From contig CAVVFA010000009.1 of NCBI GenBank assembly GCA_963747345.1, forward strand, positions 782,804 to 846,803: DNA of 64,000 nt, written 5' to 3'. The translations under genes and the position numbers were made by a program. The stretch is from GCA-2746795 sp963747345. GTDB taxonomy: Bacteria; Chloroflexota; Anaerolineae; Promineifilales; Promineifilaceae. This document shows, piece after piece, positions 56,909-64,000 of this stretch (positions are counted from its first letter, which is position 1; every line of letters starts with the position of its first letter). The notes beneath the pieces were generated by a model. It searched no databases. It saw only the letters and a program-made list of their open reading frames with translations, and was not told the DNA's origin.

Positions 56909-57298
56909 ATGAAATATTTACCACTATTATTGTTATTTGTGATTTTACTGGCAGCGTGTGGCGGGATGGCTGGCATGGAAACGGCCGTTTCCGAAAGCAC
57001 CCAAACGCAAAGCGGGATGGGACAAGGCATGGGTATGGGCAACGGCATGATGGCCCGCCACCAGGCAGCCATTCCAGAAGAATACGCTGGTCTTACTAAT
57101 CCGGTAACAGCTGATGAGGACTCATTAGCTCGTGGTGCCGAAATTTACACAACCTATTGTGTCGTCTGTCATGGTGAAGGGGGTATGGGCGATGGCGTCG
57201 GCGCGGCTAATCTCGATCCAGCGCCAGCCCCCATCGCTCATACCAGCCGCATGTTGGGCGACGATTATCTCTACTGGCGCGTATATTGTCGTTGCTAG
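56909..57298 (+). CDS. c-type cytochrome lipoprotein, 3' end disrupted
   Basis: Lipoprotein signal (LLLFVILLAACGG), Met/Gly-rich linker (GMGQGMGMGNGMMARHQ), then the start of a cytochrome c domain with one haem site (CVVCHGEGGMGDG). Coding sense stops making sense after DDYLYWR at about 57280, where a typical domain continues for another 30 residues with its axial Met. It then meets foreign sequence. The tail VYCRC is an artefact of the junction. Confidence 0.85.
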   Translation: MKYLPLLLLFVILLAACGGMAGMETAVSESTQTQSGMGQGMGMGNGMMARHQAAIPEEYAGLTNPVTADEDSLARGAEIYTTYCVVCHGEGGMGDGVGAANLDPAPAPIAHTSRMLGDDYLYWRVYCRC

Positions 57299-57515
57299 TG
57301 ATACAAACGACTTCATTACCCAGGATCACGATATACGTATATGGAAGTACGCATCCTCTTCTGGCTGGACAGCGTTGACGAACCCTGTAACCGATGCGTC
57401 AGGTGGAATCGAATATGTTGGATTGAGTAATAATCCTGTAGCGGGTATGCTCTTTTGTGTTTACGTTCGTCGTTCCACCATCTCATCGGTGAACACTGGG
57501 AACGTCTATTGGCGC
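57281..57515 (+). other. orphan 235-bp coding fragment at the junction
   Basis: An open plus-strand frame without its own start encodes protein-like text (IVVASDTNDFITQDHDIRIW, then GGIEYVGLSNNPVAGMLFCV), like one repeat of a secreted beta-propeller. It is bounded on each side by TGGCGC (57275-57280 and 57510-57515), preceded by TAC or TAT. It belongs neither to the cytochrome nor to the DUF499 gene. Confidence 0.6.
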
Positions 57516-57519
57516 TACG

Positions 57520-58872
57520 ACCGGGGCGCTGGAGACAATCGACCAGTTGATATTCGCGCAGGCCGTGAATGGCACCCGGCGTAGTGGATAGCGAAGCGAC
57601 GAGGATCAGGCGGGCGGCATCCGAGGCATCGGAGTTGCCGTTGGCAAGGTCGATCTGTTCCACTTCAGCATCGCCATTGTGGGCGATATCGTGAGCGATG
57701 GCCGAACTGAGCGACGGGTTGATGGTGCGCACTTCGGAGGCGATTTCATCCAGATTAAGATCGAGATCGTAGGGGTGGATCAGGTCGATGCCAGCGGCCT
57801 TCTTTGAGTTCCATATGCTGGCCACGACCATTTGCATCAGTCGAATTACGCCACGGGTTTGCTGAAACCCTTCGTTTTCCTTGAACTTGGCCATCAGCTC
57901 GCCAAGGTCGGGGTGGAATGGATAGGAGTCGATAACGCGGGTGAATAGTGCCTCTGGCAACGTGGTAGTCAGGTTCATTCGGGCAGCTTCGCGTAGCGCC
58001 TCGCGGTATGCCCCGGCTACCTGCTGAATGTCTGCCTCCGGCGCAACGGTCTCAAACAGTCGCTTGCGCAGGATGTGATAAAGCTCGTCGCCGTTCGGGT
58101 TGACCGGCGTGATCGGGACCGCATACCGTCTCGCTTCGGCCGCGATTCCTTGCGTGGCACGGTTGAATGCCGCCCCAAGGGCGGCTTGGCCAATGCTGAA
58201 ATTCGACCCGGCAAGATCGGACAAAACAAGGCACACATTGTCCATATCGGCGACCGCGACGAATAGGTTGGCCAGCGCAGCGGTTGTTACGACTCCGAGA
58301 TCGGCGTTGCCGACGGGAACCGCAACGGCGTATTCCAGATAGGGAGGCAGTTCGTCGAGAAACAACACCAGCGGATCACCGCCGAGCAATTGCTTCCAAG
58401 CTTCCGGCCCCGGCGCACTGAGCAAAGGCGAGACGTAACGGGCAAACTGCTCTGCCTTGCCGAGTTGCTCGGCAAGCGAACCCCAGATGCCGCCCGGGGC
58501 ATCGGTGCTGCGGCCATTGAACCCAGCCACACGAGCGCGACCGAGATTGGGCGCGGGGTTTTGCTCACCCAGCAGCACCTTCTTGCGCAACACGGGATCA
58601 CGCGCCAGCAGCCCCAGCGCGATCATGCTGTGCGTCTTGCCGCCACCCATCGCCTGCGAGAGCAGGAAGACCGAAGACCCCGCGCCCGCGCCACCCAAGT
58701 GACGGAATGCCCGATCCACCAGCGTGAGCATGCCGTTGGTGAAGTAGTTTTCTTCGAAGAACTCCGGGCCGTTGACCTGGCCCTTGAGGAAGGTGTCTAG
58801 GTTGAGAACCGTGGCACGACGGTCAGCGGCGAATACTGACTGACGAGGTTTGCAGAGGGTTTGGAGGCTCAT
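57520..58872 (-). CDS. DUF499 family ATPase, C-terminal half missing
   Basis: AAA-type ATPase: Walker A LSQAMGGGKTHSMIALG (about 70-86) and Walker B LVLFLDELPPYLEYA. DUF499 proteins are usually near 1,000 residues or more. Here homologous text ends at VDCLQRPGR, about residue 450; the reading frame then runs on through unrelated junction DNA to a stop at 57316. DUF499 ATPases often sit with DUF1156 methylase-like proteins in anti-phage gene sets. ATG 58872 chosen. Codon use is GC-rich, unlike the copper operon. Confidence 0.85.
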
Positions 58873-59133
58873 GATTGACCCAAAGTGGTTGTTGTTGGTT
58901 GGATGCGAACTTGAGAAGCCGTTGTCTGAATCCAAAATTTGAATTATCGGCTGAATCTCTGAAATCAGGTTGCACGTTCTGAGTTGCAAACCGGCCGTCG
59001 GCTGTCCAGTTGGACAAGGCTGACCTTGCGCACCTTAAAAAGGCATCTGAATGACTAACAGGCTCTGGAAACCGACAATGGCTACGGCATAATAAGAGAT
59101 TCTCGTGAATAAATTTGGCGATGCGGAGACATC

Positions 59134-60897
59134 ATGCCTGCGCAAAGAATGGAAGCACCCATAACTATCCGTGAAGCAGTGGCGGCAATTCGTCGCCGGG
59201 ATTTCCTCCTGCCGACCATTCAACGCGAATTCGTCTGGACTGCCGAGAAGACGGAGTTCTTGTTTGACTCATTGATGCGCGGGTATCCAGTGGGTTCCTT
59301 CCTATTCTGGAAGGTAGCCCCCGAATCCTCGCAGCGGTATAAGTTCTACGAGTTCATGCAGGACTTCCACGCCCTGACGAAGAAGCACCTTTCACCCTTT
59401 GAAATCGCAGAGCAAAAGCAGCTGACAGTAGTTCTCGATGGTCAACAACGACTGACATCCTTAACCATCGGTCTTCTGGGATACCGTGCTGACAAGGAGA
59501 AGGGAAAGTGGAAAGACAATCCAAATGCATATCCGAAACGCCGGCTCTATCTCAATCTCGCTGCGCCATACGACTCGGAAGAAGAAATTGATCGCGAATT
59601 CGATTTCCGATTTCTAACCGAGGGCGAGGCAAAGGAGAGGAATGACTCCCATCATTGGTTTCTACTGAAAAATATTCTGGATTTTGCCGGTGCTCAAGGC
59701 ATGGACATGGCAAAGTTGCTCGCGTACATCCAAGACAACCATCTGAATTCGTTTGGTGGTCAGGCGCTCCTGAAGCTCTGTCAGGTAATTGTGCAGGATC
59801 CAGTGCTGCATTACTTCCAAGAGGATGAACAGGCGCTCGATCGCGTTCTGAACATCTTCATCCGCCTGAACAGCGGTGGCATACCATTATCTTATTCTGA
59901 CCTTCTGCTTTCCATAGCGACCGCTCAATGGAAGAGCGATGCCCGTGAAGCAATCTATGGTCTCGTAGATGACCTAAACGAATTCGGCGATGGTTTCGAA
60001 TTGGACAAGGACTTCGTGTTGAAAAGTGCCCTTGTTCTCACAGATCGCCCCAGCATCAAGTTCAACGTTGAGAATTTCGACAAAGAGAACACGCAGGCCA
60101 TCGAGGAGAATTGGGATAAATCCGTCAGAGCGCCACTACTCAAGGCGGCCGAATTGGCTGCATCGTTTGGCTACTACGGAAAGACACTGACGTCCGCCAA
60201 TGTGCTGATCCCGATTGCGTACTATCTGAAGCAAATCGGCTCGCCTGTGAACTTCACATCGCATCCCTGCTTTGCCGAAGACAGGAAGCTGTTGAGAAAA
60301 TGGCTTGTGGTTGGCCTCCTAAAATCGGTGTTCAGCGCAAAAACGGATACGGTTCTCGGTGCTGTTCGGACAACCCTACAATTGAATGTGGGATCAGGCT
60401 TCCCGTTCGATGCAATCGAGAAGACTCTTGGGACGCACAATGTTTCTCTGAAATTCAGTGACGACGAGTTGGACAACCTGCTCGATGCCGAATACGGGAA
60501 ACGGAATACCTTCTCCGTTCTTGCAGCCGCATATCCGGCGTTGAACACGCAATTCAAGTTTCACCTCGATCACATCTTCCCGAAGTCCGGATTCGACAAA
60601 AAGAAGCTCAGGAAGGCCGGATACACCAATGAGGACATCGAGTTCTATACGGAGGCCTACAATCTTCTGCCCAACCTGCAATTGCTGGAAGGAGTAACGA
60701 ACCAAGCAAAGCTGGACACACCATTTGAAGAGTGGATAAAACCCCTTCGGGCGGATCCAATGGCGTGGGCCGTATTCAAGACGCAGCACATGATTCCAGA
60801 TACCGTTGATTATTCGATGCCCACATTTAGAAGCTTCTTCTCTACTCGGCGCGCGCTTTTACTCGAAAAGCTAAAGAAGGAGCTTCCTTATACGTGA
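59134..60897 (+). CDS. GmrSD-like DUF262-DUF1524 protein (modification-dependent restriction type)
   Basis: 587 residues, intact. N-terminal DUF262: RRDFLLPTIQREFVW, SLMRGYPVGSFLFW and the NTP-binding VLDGQQRLTSLTIGLLG (DGQQR). C-terminal DUF1524 HNH-type nuclease: FHLDHIFPKSGF, then YNLLPNLQLLEG. This is the single-chain form of GmrS plus GmrD, which cleaves modified phage DNA. Divergent from the DUF499 gene and next to a DUF2779 nuclease. Start ATG 59134. Confidence 0.92.
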   Translation: MPAQRMEAPITIREAVAAIRRRDFLLPTIQREFVWTAEKTEFLFDSLMRGYPVGSFLFWKVAPESSQRYKFYEFMQDFHALTKKHLSPFEIAEQKQLTVVLDGQQRLTSLTIGLLGYRADKEKGKWKDNPNAYPKRRLYLNLAAPYDSEEEIDREFDFRFLTEGEAKERNDSHHWFLLKNILDFAGAQGMDMAKLLAYIQDNHLNSFGGQALLKLCQVIVQDPVLHYFQEDEQALDRVLNIFIRLNSGGIPLSYSDLLLSIATAQWKSDAREAIYGLVDDLNEFGDGFELDKDFVLKSALVLTDRPSIKFNVENFDKENTQAIEENWDKSVRAPLLKAAELAASFGYYGKTLTSANVLIPIAYYLKQIGSPVNFTSHPCFAEDRKLLRKWLVVGLLKSVFSAKTDTVLGAVRTTLQLNVGSGFPFDAIEKTLGTHNVSLKFSDDELDNLLDAEYGKRNTFSVLAAAYPALNTQFKFHLDHIFPKSGFDKKKLRKAGYTNEDIEFYTEAYNLLPNLQLLEGVTNQAKLDTPFEEWIKPLRADPMAWAVFKTQHMIPDTVDYSMPTFRSFFSTRRALLLEKLKKELPYT

Positions 60898-61581
60898 TGT
60901 CATATGGCATTAGATATCATGGTCGGCAGTCCGAACGCGCAAAAAGGCCCAACGAGGAATCTCTTCAACCGACTGACTACTCCGCTCCGATACCTGTTGT
61001 TGACCCGCTAGAGGCTTGACCGGCAGTTCAGGGGTTGATATGTGACCGTGTGGTGAGATGCGGTTTTTTGATCAGCAAGGCGACATTTCGCATGAGCGAT
61101 CATCTTCGGAAGAAGATGGATCTTCCCTCATCTATCCATCAGAGAAGATATACGATCTTTGATAGATGCTATTTGAAATCGCAGTGTTGATTCGGGATGG
61201 TCTATCTTCCCCGTGAGATGTGCGACCGCTCGATGTTCATCAAATTGTTACACGGGCTGTTACGGGGATGGACCGGGGGCGTCCGGATGACCCAGGAACT
61301 TTGAGGTTTTTCCTGCGAAGCGACCGTAGATCGCGTAGTAGAAGCCGTGGCCTGTGGTTTTGTAACGTAGCCGTCAGGCTTCGTTACGGATTCGGTTACA
61401 GCGGAAAGCCTCTTCCTGTAAGGGTTTCCAGCTTTTTGTAACTTTGTAACAACGAAACAGAAGAAAGAGAGAGATACGCGCTGCCCCCGCCGCCCCGACC
61501 CCCAATGCACCCTCATTTCTCCCGTTCCTGCCTTTGCCTCTCCTCCCATTGTTACACGGTTACAAGTTACAGCCCCCCAGA
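60898..61581. other. 684-bp non-coding region with a GTTAC/GTAAC cluster
   Basis: No credible gene (a 127-codon minus frame is low-complexity and lacks a ribosome site). Ten GTTAC or GTAAC pentamers lie in 61247-61571, the last three within 20 bp at the end of the DUF2779 gene. Could be iteron-like protein-binding sites. Confidence 0.45.
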
Positions 61582-63546
61582 TCACTCACGGCAATCGGCC
61601 CTCCAGGCTTCCATGATCATTGCCATGGCCAAGGTGTCCAGCTCGCAGTAACGCAGCAGAGCAGACTTGATCCGCTCTCTGGTTTGTGGGTCCATTTGCT
61701 CGAACTGAAGCCGGGCGTAGGCAGTCGCAGCGGCGCCGCCTTCGGCGATGATGCTGTCGTCCCCGGCTTCAACATCAACACCCTCGGGCAGCATGTCACG
61801 CGCCATTGCTTTCAGCCGGCCATAAGGATCCGAGGCCGTGCCGTCGGCAGACACATCGATCCACGCAAATCCCTCAGGCGAGGCGAAATTGAGGCTCGGC
61901 ATCCCGCCGGGCACCCCATAAATCGGCCGGCTGTACTTCCCCTTCAGTAGATCCGATCCTTTAAGAATTGCCGGCAGCACCTTCTTGATCGAGCTGCTCC
62001 CCTTCGTATCGGGGTGGAAATAGGCTTTACCGGCGAGGTCGCAAAGATCGACCATTGCTCGATCGCCGCCCTTGGTGAGACGGCCCAGAAAATGCAGCTG
62101 TTCTTCCTGGTCATCCGGCGGGTTGTCGTCCTCCATCAGTTGCCGCGCGATGGCGTTCAAGATCGTGTTTTCGTGGTGGCTCCACATGAACACCGTGCCT
62201 TCGTCGCCATTAACTTCCTGCATCAGCGCACGGGCAAACGTGTAGTTCGGAAAAACACCCGGTTCAGCACACAGGTACTGGCCTACGTGGCGCACCTCGC
62301 CATTTGCTTCCATCAGGTGATGGGAAAACTGAAAAGCAATCGACTCGTAGGGCCTCATTCCTTCATGAAAAGGCAGGGCGACCGCCGCCGTCTCGAAATC
62401 GATGAAATGCAGCGGGAAGCGCCATTCCGACATCGCGTTTCGAACCAATGTCGTATCCAGGTAGTAGCCCCGATCACGGTCTTCTACGTGGAGACCCGAG
62501 ACTTGCATCCATTGCCGCTGCTTGATCGACAGGCCGTCCGGTCCTGCCTCCTCGTCAAAGTCCCCGAGATCGTCTTTCTGTACCTGCGGGAGTTTGACTA
62601 CCCCCTGGTCGATTAAGGTTTGCTTGCGGCGGCAGTTGTACAGGTCAAGGACCGTGCCGGCAGAAAAATCAGCATCGGACCAGCCAAGCGCTTCATTCCA
62701 GCACTCGCGAAAGCCGCTCGCGAGGTCGCTGTCGGCCGGCGCATCGAACTGGCAGCCACCGCAATGCGCGCCGATTGGTGGCGTAACCGGCTGGTCATTC
62801 GCGTAATGTTTGGCCCAGAGGTTGGCCGCGTCGGCAAAGGGCAGGGGACCGCCTGGAAATACCAGGGTCGATGCCAGGATGCCGGCCACCTGCGATGAGA
62901 CATCGACCTTAGCCAAGAGCAGATCAGCCAGGGCCTTGCCATCGACGCCGGGCGGGATCGTGGTTTCCACCGCACGATCAGGCAGGATCCGGAACATTTG
63001 GTTGATCCCCGCAATAGGCGCGACTTGGGCCTTGTCGGGCATCATCAGGAAGGTCTTGATCGCAGCGCCCGTGAAGGCTTGTTGCAGCACCCATTTCTGG
63101 AATGCGGCGTCCTGGAAATATGGCAGCATGTCCGAACTGATGCCGCCTCTGGCCCCGAAAAGCTCTGGTTTCTGGGAGTTGTAGGACTTGGCCTTGACCT
63201 CGATGAGCTCGAAGTTATTGCCGTTTTTGACCAGGATGTCGATGCGGATGAAGAAGTTGCCGACGCGGATCGCCGGTTCGAACAGGACGACGCGGTCTCG
63301 GGTCAGAAGCTTCATGGTGGCGGCCTCGGCGGCGGCGTGATCGGTCTCGCGGATCTCGATCCCATCAGGGTAGCGCAACTTAGCGAGGGCGCCGACCTGA
63401 TACCCGCCTTCAGCCAGCATCTCCATGAAGGCATCCTCGGCCATCGCGTCCTGGTAGATGTCTTTTTTGCCGGTGTAATACAGCTTCCGCGGGCATTCGA
63501 CCGCGATCTTGAAACGGGATTTTGTCAGGTATCTTGGCTTGGCCAT
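61582..63546 (-). CDS. DUF2779 protein: Cas4/RecB-like nuclease fused to an exonuclease-like domain
   Basis: 654 residues, intact. The N-terminal part looks like a Cas4/RecB-type PD-(D/E)xK nuclease (CPRKLYYTGK, then FIRIDILVKN...FELIEVKAK). A cysteine set (first CPRK, later CGGC and FRECW) could hold an Fe-S cluster. The DUF2779 part begins FIDFETAAVALPFHEGMRPY, which resembles DEDD/RNase H-like exonucleases, and has a later WSHHENTIL. Probably nucleic-acid processing in defence or repair. The small membrane protein gene ends 1 nt before this start. Confidence 0.88.
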   Translation of the reverse strand: MAKPRYLTKSRFKIAVECPRKLYYTGKKDIYQDAMAEDAFMEMLAEGGYQVGALAKLRYPDGIEIRETDHAAAEAATMKLLTRDRVVLFEPAIRVGNFFIRIDILVKNGNNFELIEVKAKSYNSQKPELFGARGGISSDMLPYFQDAAFQKWVLQQAFTGAAIKTFLMMPDKAQVAPIAGINQMFRILPDRAVETTIPPGVDGKALADLLLAKVDVSSQVAGILASTLVFPGGPLPFADAANLWAKHYANDQPVTPPIGAHCGGCQFDAPADSDLASGFRECWNEALGWSDADFSAGTVLDLYNCRRKQTLIDQGVVKLPQVQKDDLGDFDEEAGPDGLSIKQRQWMQVSGLHVEDRDRGYYLDTTLVRNAMSEWRFPLHFIDFETAAVALPFHEGMRPYESIAFQFSHHLMEANGEVRHVGQYLCAEPGVFPNYTFARALMQEVNGDEGTVFMWSHHENTILNAIARQLMEDDNPPDDQEEQLHFLGRLTKGGDRAMVDLCDLAGKAYFHPDTKGSSSIKKVLPAILKGSDLLKGKYSRPIYGVPGGMPSLNFASPEGFAWIDVSADGTASDPYGRLKAMARDMLPEGVDVEAGDDSIIAEGGAAATAYARLQFEQMDPQTRERIKSALLRYCELDTLAMAMIMEAWRADCRE

Positions 63547-63547
63547 C

Positions 63548-63772
63548 TCAGTGTCCCCCGGTATGAGTTGCGAACCACGAATTCAAGCACGCCCACGCCG
63601 CAAAAAATCCGGAATCGCCACGCTTTTTCTCTCGGATTGCGCCGATCAGATTGATGATCGCCGACCCGGTCAGCAGGGCAAAACCGAGCATCGGGATACC
63701 GGTGGCCAACGCGACGCCGCCGGCAACGGAGGCAAGTTTGGGGATTTGTTGAAACAGGGTGGGGTGGGGCAT
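63548..63772 (-). CDS. small membrane protein co-transcribed with the DUF2779 gene
   Basis: 74 residues from ATG 63772, with GGAGG just upstream. One or two hydrophobic stretches (LASVAGGVALATGIPMLGFALL, GSAIINLIGAI) and a basic loop. Unknown function. Its stop nearly touches the DUF2779 start, so expression is coupled. The longer upstream frame to 63949 has no ribosome site. Confidence 0.65.
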   Translation of the reverse strand: MPHPTLFQQIPKLASVAGGVALATGIPMLGFALLTGSAIINLIGAIREKKRGDSGFFAAWACLNSWFATHTGGH

Positions 63773-64000
63773 GGAACCTCCGAATTTGTGCTTGAAATGC
63801 GCCCGGGAGGTCAAAAATGGACATACCCAAGCTAGGTCAGTTCTGTGACAGATTCTCAATTTGCACAGATGCAAGAAGTCGTATTGATGAATTTTTCTTA
63901 GGCATGGCTGGATGACTCCATTTAGGCAGTTCAAGACAGGCTTAGGCAAATGGCTTTTAACACATTGAAAAATATAGTGAAATTCTAGTGAAATAAACCG
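63773..64000. other. non-coding window end
   Basis: No gene, motif copy or repeat recognised. It contains the promoter region for the leftward small membrane protein-DUF2779 pair. Confidence 0.35.

Larger units (their letters stand above)
1945..56989. repeat. highly iterated palindrome AACGGCCGTT, about 67 exact copies
   Basis: Exact copies start at, for example, 1945, 2368, 3430, 7216, 7827, 7877, 8250, 8952, 9942, 12236, 15367, 16127, 16148, 17311, 17354, 19544, 24551, 31931, 31970, 38367, 41633, 45414, 52461, 55288, 55608 and 56980. More than ten near copies keep ACGGCCGT. It occurs in all frames of genes (read as Thr-Ala-Val, Asn-Gly-Arg or Arg-Pro-Phe/Leu) and between genes. Density is about one per 850 bp up to 56,989 and then zero. 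Confidence 0.95.

Noticed and set aside
1945..56989. AACGGCCGTT as DNA-uptake sequence or as terminator hairpin
   Set aside because: It is fully palindromic, occurs mostly within genes, has no loop or T-run, and no competence genes are seen; uptake signals are usually non-palindromic.
61202..61585. 127-codon minus-strand ORF
   Set aside because: Thr/Arg/Ser-rich text generated by the GTTAC cluster, overlapping the DUF2779 stop, without a ribosome site.

Overview
The window looks like a chromosomal segment of a Chloroflexota bacterium (Anaerolineae or a close relative). The reasons are a PAS-SARP type regulator, very large secreted repeat proteins ending in a YLPLI-like tail, giant multihaem cytochromes with a DUF5667-like N-terminus, many hybrid sensor kinases, and an abundant genome-wide iterated palindrome. 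The phylum call is inference from gene style, not a phylogeny. Gene order is mixed-strand with short operons.

Layout. 0-1.3 kb: ECF sigma factor and a small cysteine-bearing protein. 1.5-12.5 kb: a coherent extracellular and redox locus with a PAS-SARP regulator, a PAS-only paralogue, a ~1,100-residue Asp-box secreted protein, an FG-GAP (integrin-like) protein, a 12-haem cytochrome and a 27-haem cytochrome. Three of these units carry the same 41-bp promoter module, two CGTTGAG heptamers 11 bp apart followed by the dyad TAGTAC-N4-GTACTA. 12.7-26.4 kb: housekeeping and accessory genes (acyl-CoA-binding protein, GltD-like flavoprotein, DUF433/DUF5615 toxin-antitoxin, HEPN-like protein, a hydrolase-acyl ligase fusion, GNAT, phosphatase, MetZ). 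26.6-29.1 kb: a metal-sensing-like DeoR regulator divergent from FixH-like, SCO and PCuAC copper-delivery proteins for an oxidase. 29.5-36.3 kb: glycogen phosphorylase, OsmC, a response regulator overlapping a PHP/AlbA protein, MoaB/Mog. 36.7-41.8 kb: zinc peptidase, Ser/Thr kinase, PP2C phosphatase and FHA protein. 42-45.8 kb: gpmI, tRNA-Asn and sppA. 45.9-53.4 kb: sensor kinases and response regulators. 53.5-57.3 kb: a CsoR-CopZ-CopA copper export operon with a cytochrome c behind it. 57.5-63.8 kb: a block of different character (DUF499 ATPase, DUF262-DUF1524 GmrSD-like enzyme, DUF2779 nuclease).

Two window-wide signals dominate. First, the 10-bp palindrome AACGGCCGTT occurs about 67 times by my eye count between 1,945 and 56,989, in genes (all frames) and between genes, where about 0.05 would be expected by chance. 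It is absent from the last 7 kb. This absence, together with a broken cytochrome gene and a truncated DUF499 gene at about 57.28-57.52 kb, marks the last block as horizontally acquired or as an assembly chimera. Second, nearly thirty single-base frameshifts interrupt otherwise well-conserved genes, including gpmI, glycogen phosphorylase, copA and sppA. That pattern fits uncorrected long-read indels better than mass gene decay, so I annotate these as single genes spanning the shifts.

Several families of dispersed intergenic hairpin repeats are also present. Some copies sit in frame inside genes (copA, sppA).
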